Shown: one piece after another, positions 44,372 to 53,853 of the stretch
How positions within the stretch are numbered: position 1 is the stretch's first letter
Layout: each line of letters opens with the position of its first letter
Made by a program: the position numbers and the translations under genes
Assembly (NCBI GenBank): GCA_938049225.1
Contig: CALICM010000002.1
Coordinates: 1 to 64,000 of the forward strand
DNA length: 64,000 nt
Direction of reading: 5' to 3'
Source of the DNA: an uncultured Paracoccaceae bacterium
GTDB lineage: Bacteria > Pseudomonadota > Alphaproteobacteria > Rhodobacterales > Rhodobacteraceae
The notes under the pieces: generated by a model
Database searches by the model: none
What the model was told of the DNA's origin: nothing
The model's input: only the letters and a program-made list of their open reading frames with translations

Positions 44372-45148
44372 TTAGAATTTGAGGCTGCGGTATTTTTCGG
44401 GGTCGAAGTTGCAGGCGAACCCGTCGCCGTCAGGATCCAGATTATAGCGATCCGTGGTTGGCCCGCCATTGGCCAGAAACTGGCGCTGGGCTTCGTCCTG
44501 TGTCTCGAATCGTCGACAGACTGCGGCGGCTTGGCTGCGGCTGCGGAACGCGGGCCGGTTGTAAGTGCGCGTGCCAACGGGGTGGGTGGTCTGGCGGGCA
44601 AAGGCCACGACATTGGCATTGACGTCTTGCTGCGGCACGGCCTCGGGTTGCACGACCACCAACTGCTGCTGGGCAGCTTCGCGCCTTTGCTGGGCCGCTG
44701 CGCGCTGGCGTTCCTGCACTTCCTGGCTGCTGAGCGCCAGGTTGATGCTTTCATCATTGGGATCAATGCCGATCTCGGCTGCGCCAGGCACCGCCGGGGT
44801 CCCCTCAGCCGTCGTCGCCGGGGCCGCAACCTGTGCGGTGTTCGCTAAGGCCGCTGTGACATCCTGCGCCAAAATGGCATTCGGATCGTTCGGTGGCGGC
44901 GTGATGGCGCTGCGGGGCGCACCCGGCAGAGCGCCTGCGACTTGCGTCTCACCCGGTATCGAAATGGCGGTTTGTGGTTGCACTTCAGCCGGGACGGTTT
45001 GCCCCAAGCGCGGGGGCAGCCCGCCCAACGTCGTGGGCGCGGGATATTGCGGCAGCGGGTCGAATGGTCCGCGCCCGCCAGCGGGTTCCGAGTTATTGCA
45101 TGCCGCCAACGCGGCTAGGCCGGCCAAGGCCGAAAAAATCCGTTTCAT
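44372..45148 (-). CDS. Lipoprotein with C-terminal Excalibur-like motif
   Basis: This 258-residue lipoprotein begins MKRIFSALAGLAALAAC (lipobox LAAC). A long, low-complexity Pro/Ala/Gln-rich middle region follows, including VQERQRAAAQQRREAAQQQL. The C-terminal domain has YNRPAFRSRSQAAAVCRRF and NLDPDGDGFACNF, the DxDxDGxxC calcium-binding Excalibur pattern with two cysteines. It should be tethered to the envelope with its end domain binding calcium. Start 45148 is chosen for the signal peptide. Confidence 0.82.
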   Translation of the reverse strand: MKRIFSALAGLAALAACNNSEPAGGRGPFDPLPQYPAPTTLGGLPPRLGQTVPAEVQPQTAISIPGETQVAGALPGAPRSAITPPPNDPNAILAQDVTAALANTAQVAAPATTAEGTPAVPGAAEIGIDPNDESINLALSSQEVQERQRAAAQQRREAAQQQLVVVQPEAVPQQDVNANVVAFARQTTHPVGTRTYNRPAFRSRSQAAAVCRRFETQDEAQRQFLANGGPTTDRYNLDPDGDGFACNFDPEKYRSLKF

Positions 45149-45176
45149 AATATGCTTCGCCCCATCTATGGTCGTT

Positions 45177-46664
45177 TCACCACCACTTTGGGGCATGATG
45201 CGCGAAATTGGCGGCATTTTCCAGTGCGAAGGCAGTATTCAGCATATCGGCCTCGCCCCAGGGCTGGCCGATCAGCTGTAACCCCAGCGGCAGGCCCTGT
45301 TGGTCCAAGCCGACAGGCACCGAGACGCCGGGCAAGCCCGCCATGTTCACAGCCACGGTAAAGACGTCCTGCATATACATCTTGATCGGATCCAAATCCG
45401 CCATTTCACCCAACCCAAAGGCCGCCGTGGGGGTGGACGGTGTGAGGATCGCGTCGATGCCCTGCGCATAGGCCTGCTCGAAATCCCTTTTGATCAGCGT
45501 CCGCACTTTTTGCGCCCGCACGTAATAGGCGTCGTAGAAGCCCGCCGACAGGACATAGGCGCCGATCATCACGCGGCGTTTCACCTCGGCGCCGAAGCCT
45601 TCAGCGCGGGTGCGTTCATACATCGCTGTAATCCCCTCACCCTGGCGGATCTTGGCCCTGTGGCCAAAGCGCACACCATCATAGCGGGCGAGGTTCGACG
45701 AGGCCTCGGCCGGGGCAATCACATAATACGCGGGCAGGGCGTATTTGGTGTGCGGCAGGCTGATATCGACCAGTTGGGCGCCCGCGTCCTTCAGCATCTC
45801 GGCCCCTTGGGTCCAAAGCGTCTCGATCTCATCTGGCATGCCGTCGACGCGATATTCGCGCGGGATACCGATTTTCTTGCCGCGGACATCACCGGTTAGC
45901 GCGGCCTCGAAATCGGGCACGGGGATGTCGGCGCTGGTGCTGTCCTTGGGATCATGCCCCGCCATCGCGCCCAGCATGATGGCCGCGTCGCGCACCGATT
46001 TTGCCATCGGGCCGGCCTGATCCAGGGAGGAGGCAAAGGCCACGATGCCCCAGCGCGAGCAGCGGCCATAGGTGGGTTTGACACCGACGATACCGGTAAA
46101 AGCCGCAGGCTGACGGATCGAGCCGCCGGTGTCGGTCCCCGCAGCCCCAAGGCAAATGTCCGCCGCCACCGCCGCGGCCGAGCCACCCGACGACCCACCC
46201 GGCGTTAAATCCTGGTTCGCGCCCCCGGCCCGCCGCCAAGGGTTGACAACCGGCCCATAGGTCGAGGTTTCGTTGGACGAGCCCATGGCGAATTCGTCCA
46301 TGTTCAACTTGCCCAGCATAACCGCGCCCGAGGACCATAAGTTCTGCGTCACGGTGCTTTCATAGGGCGGCTTGAACCCCTGAAGTATGGCCGAGCCTGC
46401 TTGCGTCTGCACATCCTGGGTGGCGAATAAATCCTTGATCCCCAGGGGGATGCCGCACATCGCGGGGACATCGCCCGCGACCAGGCGTTTGTCCGCCTCA
46501 GCCGCTTGGGCGCGCGCCAGATCCGGTGTGTGTGCGATATACGCGTTCAACGGGGCAGAGGCTTCGGCGGCGGACAGGCAGCTCTCGGTCAACTCGGTCG
46601 CGGTAAACTTGCCCGCCTGCAGCCCGTCCCGGGCCTCCGATATCTTGAGGGTGTTCAGGGTCAT
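45177..46664 (-). CDS. gatA: Asp-tRNA(Asn)/Glu-tRNA(Gln) amidotransferase subunit A
   Basis: This 495-residue amidase supplies ammonia from glutamine to convert Glu-tRNA(Gln) and/or Asp-tRNA(Asn). It carries the amidase signature [27 protein letters not shown] with the catalytic Ser-cisSer-Lys set: K in [10 protein letters not shown] and the two serines in the glycine-rich loop. The length is typical. gatC directly precedes it with a one-base overlap, and gatB is not in the window. Confidence 0.97.
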   Translation of the reverse strand: MTLNTLKISEARDGLQAGKFTATELTESCLSAAEASAPLNAYIAHTPDLARAQAAEADKRLVAGDVPAMCGIPLGIKDLFATQDVQTQAGSAILQGFKPPYESTVTQNLWSSGAVMLGKLNMDEFAMGSSNETSTYGPVVNPWRRAGGANQDLTPGGSSGGSAAAVAADICLGAAGTDTGGSIRQPAAFTGIVGVKPTYGRCSRWGIVAFASSLDQAGPMAKSVRDAAIMLGAMAGHDPKDSTSADIPVPDFEAALTGDVRGKKIGIPREYRVDGMPDEIETLWTQGAEMLKDAGAQLVDISLPHTKYALPAYYVIAPAEASSNLARYDGVRFGHRAKIRQGEGITAMYERTRAEGFGAEVKRRVMIGAYVLSAGFYDAYYVRAQKVRTLIKRDFEQAYAQGIDAILTPSTPTAAFGLGEMADLDPIKMYMQDVFTVAVNMAGLPGVSVPVGLDQQGLPLGLQLIGQPWGEADMLNTAFALENAANFAHHAPKWW

Positions 46665-46951
46665 TATTCCACCACCTTGGGCACCGCGAAGAACCCCTCG
46701 CGCGCGTCCGGCGCGTTGCGCAGAATGTCTTGCTGCCGGTTGCCGTCCGTCACGACGTCTTGGCGCTGTTTTAGGGCCATTGGGGTGACGGATGTCATTG
46801 GTTCGACACCGCTGACGTCCACCTCGTTCAACTCGTCCATGAAATCCAAAATCCGGCTCAGATCTTTGGCCAGGGGTGCCAAATCGGCCTCGCTGACCTC
46901 GATCCGGGCCAAATGGGCCACGCGGCGGGCGGTATCGGTATCAATCGACAT
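46664..46951 (-). CDS. gatC: Asp-tRNA(Asn)/Glu-tRNA(Gln) amidotransferase subunit C
   Basis: This 95-residue protein has the GatC layout: [35 protein letters not shown], then [12 protein letters not shown] and a C-terminal FFAVPKVVE. GatC belts GatA and GatB together in the amidotransferase. Its stop overlaps the gatA start. Confidence 0.96.
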   Translation of the reverse strand: MSIDTDTARRVAHLARIEVSEADLAPLAKDLSRILDFMDELNEVDVSGVEPMTSVTPMALKQRQDVVTDGNRQQDILRNAPDAREGFFAVPKVVE

Positions 46952-47113
46952 CGGGTGTGGTCTCCAGATCTTTCGGGCTGGGTTTAGCCGCGAGGACAGG
47001 GGGCTGCAAGGCCCGCGCGGCCCTGTTGTCCCGGTATGCCCATGGTTAAGCGGTCATCGCGCGCCCCGGCACTCCCTGATTGCCAGGCCCGTCAAAGGGG
47101 TTAGGGTGAGCGG

Positions 47114-48487
47114 ATGGAGCAAGACACACAAGAAACCATCGTCGAACAAGAAGTCGGCCAGATCACCGATCTGCTTACCACATGGTTGCTGCTGGTCACC
47201 GATTGGATCCACGAGAACATTCTGACGCTGGCCTCGATTTGGCAAATCGCGGCGCTGGCCGCCACGCTGGCCCTGGCCCTGCTGTTCCGCCGCAGCTTCC
47301 GCCGCCTGCTGGACAAGCTTGGTAACGAACGCGCGCTGGGCCCCATCGTTCAGCGGCTGGTCCGCACGGTGGCCGCCATCGCGCTGCCGGTCTGTTGGGC
47401 GATTGGCCTGTGGATCGTCACGGCGGTGTTCGAGGCGCTGGGCCTGCCGATCAGCCTGATGCGCCTGGTCGGCAGTCTGTTGATAGCTTTCATCGTCATA
47501 GGCGTGGCCTCGATCTTTATCCCAAGCGCTTATTGGTCGTCGGTCTTTGCCTGGGTCGCCTGGGCCGTGGCCGCGCTGAACGCCGTGGGGGTCCTGGACC
47601 CGGTGATCGAATGGATGCAGGCCACGGGCATGACCATCGGCGGGGTGACTATCAACCTGTGGGCGGTGGTCAAAGGGTTGATGCTGACGGCCATTCTGAT
47701 CTGGGCGGCCACAGCCGTCTCGGAGGCGGTTACCCGCCGTTTGGACGCCGCGCAGTCCATGACCCCGGCGATGCGCCTGTTGATCAGCAAGATCCTGCGA
47801 ATGGTGCTGATCTTCATTGCCGTCATCATCGGTTTAACGGCGGTGGGTGTAGATTTGACGGTCTTTGCGGTGTTCTCGGGCGCGCTGGGCATCGGTGTTG
47901 GGCTGGGCTTGCAACAGACCGTTGGCAATCTGTTCGCCAGCTTCTCGCTGCTCGCCGACCGCTCAGTCCAGCCCGGCGATGTGGTCGAGATCGAGACGCC
48001 GCAAGGGGCAACCTATGGGCGCGTGAATAAGATGACGACGCGCTATGTCTCGGTTCGCACCCGTGACAACACCGCGACCCTCGTCCCCAATCAGATGATG
48101 ATCGCCAACCCGGTGACCAACTGGTCCTATGGCGACAAGAAGATGCGGCTCAAAGCTCCCATTGGTGTCTCGTATGACACCGATCTGGACCGGGCGATCG
48201 CGCTGTGCATCGAGGCTGCCGCGGTGACGGACCGGGTGCTGGAGGATCCGAAACCGGTCTGTCTGCTGCGGGGTTTTGGGGACAATTCCGTCGATCTTGA
48301 GATCCGCTTTTGGATCGTGGACCCCGAAAACGGGGTGGCCAATGTGACGAGCGCGGTTCTCATGAACACCTGGCATCGGTTCCGCAAGGCTAAGATCGAG
48401 ATCCCCTTCCCGCAGCGCGACCTGCATCTGCGGTCCGCCGTGCCGTTGGTGGTGCAGCCGCCAGAACCGGCTGACAGAAAAGGCTGA
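47114..48487 (+). CDS. MscS-family mechanosensitive channel
   Basis: This 457-residue protein has about five membrane helices in the first 250 residues and the MscS core: FAVFSGALGIGVGLGLQQTVGNLFASFSLLADRSVQPGDVVEI, which is the pore helix and the start of the beta domain. Then TTRYVSVRTRDNTATLVPNQMM and the cytoplasmic C-terminal domain follow. It should vent solutes on hypo-osmotic shock. The longer N-terminus puts it in the multi-helix MscS subgroup. Confidence 0.92.
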   Translation: MEQDTQETIVEQEVGQITDLLTTWLLLVTDWIHENILTLASIWQIAALAATLALALLFRRSFRRLLDKLGNERALGPIVQRLVRTVAAIALPVCWAIGLWIVTAVFEALGLPISLMRLVGSLLIAFIVIGVASIFIPSAYWSSVFAWVAWAVAALNAVGVLDPVIEWMQATGMTIGGVTINLWAVVKGLMLTAILIWAATAVSEAVTRRLDAAQSMTPAMRLLISKILRMVLIFIAVIIGLTAVGVDLTVFAVFSGALGIGVGLGLQQTVGNLFASFSLLADRSVQPGDVVEIETPQGATYGRVNKMTTRYVSVRTRDNTATLVPNQMMIANPVTNWSYGDKKMRLKAPIGVSYDTDLDRAIALCIEAAAVTDRVLEDPKPVCLLRGFGDNSVDLEIRFWIVDPENGVANVTSAVLMNTWHRFRKAKIEIPFPQRDLHLRSAVPLVVQPPEPADRKG

Positions 48488-48496
48488 TCACGATGC

Positions 48497-48514
48497 CTCA
48501 AGAATGTGTAAGAT
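48497..48514 (+). promoter_or_regulatory. Conserved motif upstream of AraC gene 1
   Basis: CTCAAGAATGTGTAAGAT lies about 97 bp before the regulator start and matches CTCAATAATTTGTAAGAT (49521-49538) upstream of the paralog at 16 of 18 positions. A candidate autoregulatory site or -35 region. Confidence 0.5.
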
Positions 48515-48610
48515 GGGTGGATGAAAAACTGTATAGGGTAACATGAAACGTCGAAGATGCGGTTATGCGTCCAATGTTGGGGCGCGCCGCCAAGGCCTGG
48601 GGTGAACACG

Positions 48611-49504
48611 GTGACACACCAAACACTATCTGAGTACCTCCGCGGCGGCGCCTCGCCGAATGCGCCCTACGTGCACGAATGCCACGTGACGGGTTCTATG
48701 GATATCGGCCTCATAAGCATTTCAGCCAATCCCGCAGGCCACTATCCCGATCCGCCGCTGGATGACTATATGCTGGCCCTTTTGACCAGGGGGGAGATGC
48801 AATCGCAGTTGGATTTGGGCGTCCGGACCATCCGGGCCCCATTGCGGACGGGCACACTGCTTCTTGCCCCGCCCGATACCGCAACCGATTACCAAATTGA
48901 CGGCCCCTTTGATGTGGCGGTTATCGGCCTGCCGAAAAAGGTATTCGACACCGCTCATGACGCCCTCGGTGCGGGCCCAACGCTGGATCTGGAGTATCTG
49001 CATGGGGACGCTTTGCGGGATACGTTGCTGCAACAGCTCGTCTTGCGCATGTTTCGCGAAACCCGTGAGGACAGTGCCAAGGGGGCGCTGTTTGTCGATC
49101 ATGCTGTGTATACGATTGCCGCAACCCTGCTTGGTCTTGCTGGTCGGCTAAAGGCGCAACACCGTGCCGCCAGTCCAATGTCCGATGCGCAACTGGCCCA
49201 GGTCCGGGCATTGATCGAGGATCGGATCGACCAAAAGATCACTTTGGATGATATGGCCGCTTTGATTGGCTGGGATGTCTATCGGTTCTCGCGCGCGTTT
49301 CGCAATACGGTCGGTCAAACGCCGCATCAATATGTGCTATCACGCCGGTTAGACCTGGCCCGGGCGCAACTGGCCACCACCAGTCACACGCTGGCCGAGG
49401 TGGCCTATTCTGTGGGTTTTTCAAGCCAGCAGCATATGACCAACCTGTTCAGCAAACGCGTTGGGGTCACCCCGGCCCGATATCGCGCCGAGATCACCGC
49501 CTGA
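48611..49504 (+). CDS. AraC-family regulator 1
   Basis: This protein of about 297 residues has an N-terminal sensing domain (NPAGHYPDPPLDDYMLALLTRG, APLRTGTLLLAPPDTATDYQ) and a C-terminal double helix-turn-helix (DQKITLDDMAALIGWDVYRFSRAFRNTVGQTPHQYVLSRR and AEVAYSVGFSSQQHMTNLFSKRVGVTPARYRAE). The GTG at 48611 is preferred because it aligns with the paralog's ATG; GTG 48602 also exists. It is a close paralog of the next gene. The effector is unknown. Confidence 0.9.
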   Translation: MTHQTLSEYLRGGASPNAPYVHECHVTGSMDIGLISISANPAGHYPDPPLDDYMLALLTRGEMQSQLDLGVRTIRAPLRTGTLLLAPPDTATDYQIDGPFDVAVIGLPKKVFDTAHDALGAGPTLDLEYLHGDALRDTLLQQLVLRMFRETREDSAKGALFVDHAVYTIAATLLGLAGRLKAQHRAASPMSDAQLAQVRALIEDRIDQKITLDDMAALIGWDVYRFSRAFRNTVGQTPHQYVLSRRLDLARAQLATTSHTLAEVAYSVGFSSQQHMTNLFSKRVGVTPARYRAEITA

Positions 49505-49520
49505 GGACGCAGAGCGACTC

Positions 49521-49538
49521 CTCAATAATTTGTAAGAT
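49521..49538 (+). promoter_or_regulatory. Conserved motif upstream of AraC gene 2
   Basis: CTCAATAATTTGTAAGAT, 94 bp before the regulator start, is the second copy of the motif found upstream of the first AraC gene. A shortened match (GAATTTTGTAA) remains near 55179 in front of the AraC relic. Confidence 0.5.
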
Positions 49539-49631
49539 CAATGCATGGAAAGCGGTTAGTGTGTCTTAACGAGGCTGACAAGCCGCCCCTTGGGGTTGGC
49601 ACGCAAGCCAAAGAAACGGAGCGTTGCGCCG

Positions 49632-50528
49632 ATGGCCACTGACCTGAGTTTTTCCGACTACTACGCGAACGGCTTGTCGCCGAACATGCCCTTCGTGGAG
49701 GAGAGCCACCTGGTCGGGGCGACGCATCTGCGTGTGGTGAGTTTAACCAATAACCCCGCCGGGCATTTTCCTGATCCCCCGATGGACGATTATGTCCTGC
49801 AAATCGTGACTAAAGGTGCCGCCAACGCGCAAATCGACCTGGGCGTGAGGGGAATTCGATCGTTTGTTCGAAAGGGAGGTTTTGGCTTGGCACCCCCCGA
49901 TACGCCGACAGATATCCAGATCGACGGAGTGTTCGATCTGCTTTGCATGGGGCTGCCAAGGTCTTTGTTTAAGACGGCTCACGCGGCGGTTGGCACAGGG
50001 CAATCCTTGAACCTTGAGCAACTGCATGCGGATTTGCAACGGAACCCACTGATCGAGCAATTGATGCTGGGCATGTTTCGTGAGGCCCGGGCAGGTAGTC
50101 CGCAAGGGGCGTTGTTCGTCGATCACGCGGCGCATACGCTGGTCGCGGCTTTGCTCAATCTCGCCGGGCGGCTCAAAACTCAAGGCCAAAGCGCGCGGCC
50201 AATCACCGACGCCATGTTGGCCAAGGTCACCAATATGATCGAGGATCGGATCGACGAAAAGATCACGCTGGACGAATTGGCGGCCGTGACGGATTGGGAT
50301 GTCTATCGTTTCACCCGTGCGTTCCGCAACGCGGTGGGGCAGACACCGCATCAATATGTTCTGTCGCGGCGGATCGAACGGGCGCGCAGTTATTTGTCTG
50401 CAACCGAGGATACGCTGGCCGATGTCGCCTTTGCTGTCGGGTTTTCCAGCCAACAGCACATGACGAATGTCTTCAGCAAACATCTTGGGGTCACGCCCGC
50501 CAAATACCGGACCGAAGTGCGGGCCTAA
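49632..50528 (+). CDS. AraC-family regulator 2
   Basis: This 298-residue paralog of the upstream gene keeps both domains: NPAGHFPDPPMDDYVLQIVTKG in the sensor part and DEKITLDELAAVTDWDVYRFTRAFRNAVGQTPHQYVLSRR plus ADVAFAVGFSSQQHMTNVFSKHLGVTPAKYR in the DNA-binding part. The recognition helices are almost the same as in the first protein, so they may share sites. The sensor domains differ more, which suggests different ligands. The start is the ATG at 49632. Confidence 0.91.
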   Translation: MATDLSFSDYYANGLSPNMPFVEESHLVGATHLRVVSLTNNPAGHFPDPPMDDYVLQIVTKGAANAQIDLGVRGIRSFVRKGGFGLAPPDTPTDIQIDGVFDLLCMGLPRSLFKTAHAAVGTGQSLNLEQLHADLQRNPLIEQLMLGMFREARAGSPQGALFVDHAAHTLVAALLNLAGRLKTQGQSARPITDAMLAKVTNMIEDRIDEKITLDELAAVTDWDVYRFTRAFRNAVGQTPHQYVLSRRIERARSYLSATEDTLADVAFAVGFSSQQHMTNVFSKHLGVTPAKYRTEVRA

Positions 50529-50732
50529 GGTAGGCCGCCGCGCCCCGCAATGCGTTTCGTTTCTAACTTGAAGCCTCTCTGATCGGCTTTTGTGTTCGGG
50601 TCAAAGGCCGGAGGCACCGAAAGCTGATTCCGTTTAAGTCGACATGATCTAATGAAAATACTGTGATTGGCGCCGCGACCCGGTCCCGTCCTAGACTGCC
50701 CCAAAGTCAGGTAGATCGTGGGGAGCGCATCC

Positions 50733-51191
50733 ATGCCGAAACTTCTTCTCAAAGCCACTGTGGCGCTGCTGTGCGCGGCGCCCCTGGCCCCGGCCGCCGC
50801 AGCCGAGGGCGAGCGGGTCACCATTACCGGCGAGGCGATTGACACCTGGTGCTATTTCTCGGGCGTGATGGGCGGACCGGATGCGGTTGTCGGCTCGGCG
50901 CATCACACATGCGCATTGTGGTGTTCGGCCGGGGGGATCCCGGTGGGGCTGTTGGGCGACGATGGCCAGGTTTATATGGTGCTCAAGATCGAAGGGGATG
51001 ACACGTCGAACGGCGGCGACACCCAATTGGCGATCGCCAGTCACCAGATCACCGCCGATGGGATGCTGTATAAGCGCGACGGGATCAACTATTTGGTGGT
51101 GGCCGAGGTGGTCGCCGACGATGACATCGTCCGCATGACCCACGAAGACTTCGGCACGGTGCCGGGCTTCGCCATTCCTGAACCCAAGTAA
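50733..51191 (+). CDS. Periplasmic Cys/His-motif protein 1
   Basis: This protein of about 152 residues has a signal MPKLLLKATVALLCAAPLAPAAAA and a mature chain with DTWCYFSGVMGG, AHHTCALWCSAGGIPVGLLGDDG and a beta-rich end. The HHxCxxxC pattern with an earlier WCYF looks like a metal or redox site. The same pattern (HxxCAxxCxxxGxPxGLL) occurs in uncharacterised periplasmic proteins. A GTG at 50718 would add five residues. It starts an operon that ends in a SCO1-like protein, so a copper role is suggested. Confidence 0.75.
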   Translation: MPKLLLKATVALLCAAPLAPAAAAEGERVTITGEAIDTWCYFSGVMGGPDAVVGSAHHTCALWCSAGGIPVGLLGDDGQVYMVLKIEGDDTSNGGDTQLAIASHQITADGMLYKRDGINYLVVAEVVADDDIVRMTHEDFGTVPGFAIPEPK

Positions 51192-51203
51192 GCGGAGGTA
51201 GCG

Positions 51204-51773
51204 ATGCTGAAGTATTTTACTGCTGCTCTGGCCCTGCTGGCCGCCCCGCTGGCCGCGCAGGATTTCTCGGAAGGGTCCACCGCCAAGGAATGGGGCCTCT
51301 ACGGCGAAAGCCCCGCCTTCTTTGCCGCCACCGTGGTCGATCCTTTGTGCGAATTGACAGGCGATTGCCCAGACAATTGCGGCGACGGACGGCGCCAGTT
51401 GGCCCTGCTGCGCACGGTAGATGATGTTATGGTCTTGCCGATGAAGAACAGCCAACCAGCGTTTACTGGCGCGGCGAACGAAATGCTGCCGTTCTGCGGG
51501 CAGGCGGTTGAGGTCGACGGGTTACTGGTCACCGACGAAGAACTGGGCGCGCAGAACGTTTATCTTCTGCAGAAAATCCGCGCCGAGGGCAGCAGCGACT
51601 GGATCAAGGCCAACAAATGGACCAAAGAATGGGCGGCGCGCCACCCCGAGGCCAAGGGCAAGGGTCCCTGGTTCCGTCGCGATCCGCGCATCAAGGCCGA
51701 AATCGAGCGCGAAGGTTGGCTGGGTCTGGGTCTGGAAGCCGACGCCGCGTTTCTGGAGGAGTGGTTTCAGTGA
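51204..51773 (+). CDS. Periplasmic Cys-rich protein 2
   Basis: This 189-residue exported protein has the signal MLKYFTAALALLAAPLAAQ. The cysteines lie in VDPLCELTGDCPDNCGDG and EMLPFCGQAVEVDGLLVTDE, which may bind metal or form disulfides. The C-terminal part (WIKANKWTKEWAARHPEAKG) is basic and helical. No family is recognised. It follows the first Cys-motif gene by 12 bp, and its stop overlaps the start of the SCO1 gene (GTGA), so the three are one transcript. Confidence 0.75.
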   Translation: MLKYFTAALALLAAPLAAQDFSEGSTAKEWGLYGESPAFFAATVVDPLCELTGDCPDNCGDGRRQLALLRTVDDVMVLPMKNSQPAFTGAANEMLPFCGQAVEVDGLLVTDEELGAQNVYLLQKIRAEGSSDWIKANKWTKEWAARHPEAKGKGPWFRRDPRIKAEIEREGWLGLGLEADAAFLEEWFQ

Positions 51774-52405
51774 GGGCTGTTCTGCTGTCGGCCGCCGTTC
51801 TACTGGCCGGGACCGCCGCCGCACATGATGGTGTAAAGCACAAATCGGTGGCCGAAGCGCGGGCGCATGCCAGCGCCACCACCACGGTGTCCGCAGGACC
51901 AGACACGGCGTTTCCCCTGGCAGTTGGCGGGGACTACGCCTTGACGGATCACACCGGCCAGTCGCGAACCCAGGCGGACCCTGACGGTCAATTGCAGATG
52001 GTGTTTTTTGGGTATGCGAATTGCCAAGCCATCTGCTCTGTCGCGTTACCCCTGATGGCCGAGATCGCCCAAACGGTGCGGGCTGACGGCATCCCGATCA
52101 CCCCCGTGATGATCACCGTTGATCCCGACCGCGACACGGTTCAAACCATGGGTGCGCCGCTGACCGAACATCACCCTGATTTCGTCGGGCTGACCGGAAC
52201 GCCCGAGGAACTGGCGCCGGTTTATGACCTGTTCTCGGTCGAGCACAAAATGGTGTTCGAGGATCCCGAGTACGGGCCGATCTATGCCCATGGCAGTCAT
52301 ATCTATCTGATGGATGCGCAGGGCGAATTTCTGACCCTACTACCGCCAATCCTGTCGGCCGAGCGCGCCGCCAAGATTGTTGTGTCCTATGCCGCCAACA
52401 ACTGA
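51770..52405 (+). CDS. SCO1/SenC-family protein
   Basis: This 211-residue protein has an N-terminal signal VRAVLLSAAVLLAGTAAA and a thioredoxin-like domain with FFGYANCQAICSVALPLMAEI, the CxxxC copper site, and the conserved histidine in YAHGSHIYLMDAQG. SCO proteins deliver copper to cytochrome oxidase or act as thiol reductants. The GTG start at 51770 is fixed by the GTGA overlap with the previous gene. It supports a copper role for the operon. Confidence 0.9.
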   Translation: MRAVLLSAAVLLAGTAAAHDGVKHKSVAEARAHASATTTVSAGPDTAFPLAVGGDYALTDHTGQSRTQADPDGQLQMVFFGYANCQAICSVALPLMAEIAQTVRADGIPITPVMITVDPDRDTVQTMGAPLTEHHPDFVGLTGTPEELAPVYDLFSVEHKMVFEDPEYGPIYAHGSHIYLMDAQGEFLTLLPPILSAERAAKIVVSYAANN

Positions 52406-52423
52406 GGGATAAGGCGCAGGCCT

Positions 52424-53083
52424 TTACCTCTCTTTCGCACTGATACCGTGTCGGTGCAGCACAAAGATCATCCACCCCAACATGATCCCGTTCAGGGCGT
52501 GCCACAGAAAATGCGTGCCGATGGGCACCAGGTCACATACCGCCGCATCCACGGTTCGGAATATCAAGGAGACGATCAAAATCCCCGCCCCGATCGCCAG
52601 CCCCCGCGCGGCGACAGGATCCCGGAAGGCGACCAAGCCGGCATAGGCCAGGATCAAAAGCGGCACGGGCACATAGGCGACTGACCCGTTGAGTGGCCCA
52701 ACCGCGCTGGTGACCATTGCGCTGACCCCTGCTGCGTAAGGGAAAAATCCAACCACGGCCGCCCCACCGGCCCACACCGGCAGGCCCAACAGACGGGTTG
52801 TTGCCAGATAGACGTAAGCGAGAATGAACAGCACAATCGGCAGAACATCCGCCAAACTGGCCCAGCCGGTCGCGAACGTGTGGAACAGGAACGAGCCGAT
52901 CCCGATCGCCGCCAAAATCGCGGTCAGCAGCCGCGCGCCCGGATCCCGCTTGCCCCCCAGCATGCCCCAACACACCAGCGCGGCCAAAAGGAAGGATGCG
53001 TTCGTGGCGGCATTGATTGGCTCGGCCCAAAAGCTTGGATCGATCCGTTCACAGTAATTGTCGACCTGAGCGGTCCAATTCAT
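52424..53083 (-). CDS. Ceramidase-family integral membrane protein
   Basis: This protein of about 219 residues has seven predicted helices and the metal-site pattern of the alkaline ceramidase superfamily: DNYCERIDPSFWAEPINAATN near the start, GIGSFLFHTFAT in the middle and GTHFLWHALNGIML near the end. The His/Asp positions match the zinc site of the family. Bacterial members are poorly studied and the substrate may not be ceramide. The start at 53083 is preferred; 53104 is possible. Confidence 0.85.
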   Translation of the reverse strand: MNWTAQVDNYCERIDPSFWAEPINAATNASFLLAALVCWGMLGGKRDPGARLLTAILAAIGIGSFLFHTFATGWASLADVLPIVLFILAYVYLATTRLLGLPVWAGGAAVVGFFPYAAGVSAMVTSAVGPLNGSVAYVPVPLLILAYAGLVAFRDPVAARGLAIGAGILIVSLIFRTVDAAVCDLVPIGTHFLWHALNGIMLGWMIFVLHRHGISAKER

Positions 53084-53149
53084 CGGGCTCTCCTGCCTTG
53101 CCAAACGCGCCTTTGCCGCGTGTTATCAGGGAACAGATAGGAGGGGGAA

Positions 53150-53842
53150 ATGAAAATCACTTGGCTTGGCCATTCCGGCTTTCGTATCGAGATCGGCGCG
53201 CAGGTGCTGCTGATCGATCCTTGGCTGACCGGCAATCCGATGTTCGAGGGGCACAACCGTGTGGCGGCCATCGATGGCGCCACATATATTTTGCTGAGCC
53301 ACGGTCACGGCGACCATTCGGGCGATGCGGTCAGCATCGCGACCGAGAACGGCATCCCGGTGGTGGGGATCTACGATCTGATGAGCCATTGGGGCGAGAA
53401 GCGCGGGATCGAGACCGTTGGCTTTAACAAGGGCGGGACCGTGAAGCTTGGTGACGTTGAGGTGACCATGGTCAACGCGATCCATTCGTCCTCGATCAGC
53501 GGGGCGGATGGGCCGGTCTATGCCGGGTCCGAGGCGGGGTTCATGATCGCGGGCGAGGGGCGCGTGATCTACTTCTCGGGTGATACGGATGTGATGGCCG
53601 ATATGGCGCTGTTTCATGATCTGCACGCGCCAGACATCGGCATTCTGTGCATTGGTGGGCATTTCACGATGGATCAGCGGCGGGCGGCCTATGCGGCGCG
53701 CAAGTTCTTCGATTTCAAAACTGTCATTCCCTGCCACTACCGGACCTTTCCGCTGCTGGCCCAGGATGCCGAGGTGTTGAAGGCAGACCTGCCGGGTGTT
53801 GTGGTGCACGAACCAGAGGTGATGGTGTCGTTCGAGCTTTGA
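53150..53842 (+). CDS. UPF0173 metal-dependent hydrolase
   Basis: This 230-residue metallo-beta-lactamase-fold protein begins MKITWLGHSGFRIEIGAQVL with the metal-binding LSHGHGDHSGDAVSIA and later FSGDTDVMADMALFHD, GGHFTMDQRRAAYAAR and VIPCHYRTFPLLAQ. This is the UPF0173 family pattern. GGAGGGGG precedes the start. The hydrolytic substrate is unknown. Confidence 0.92.
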   Translation: MKITWLGHSGFRIEIGAQVLLIDPWLTGNPMFEGHNRVAAIDGATYILLSHGHGDHSGDAVSIATENGIPVVGIYDLMSHWGEKRGIETVGFNKGGTVKLGDVEVTMVNAIHSSSISGADGPVYAGSEAGFMIAGEGRVIYFSGDTDVMADMALFHDLHAPDIGILCIGGHFTMDQRRAAYAARKFFDFKTVIPCHYRTFPLLAQDAEVLKADLPGVVVHEPEVMVSFEL

Positions 53843-53853
53843 ACCCGCCGCGC

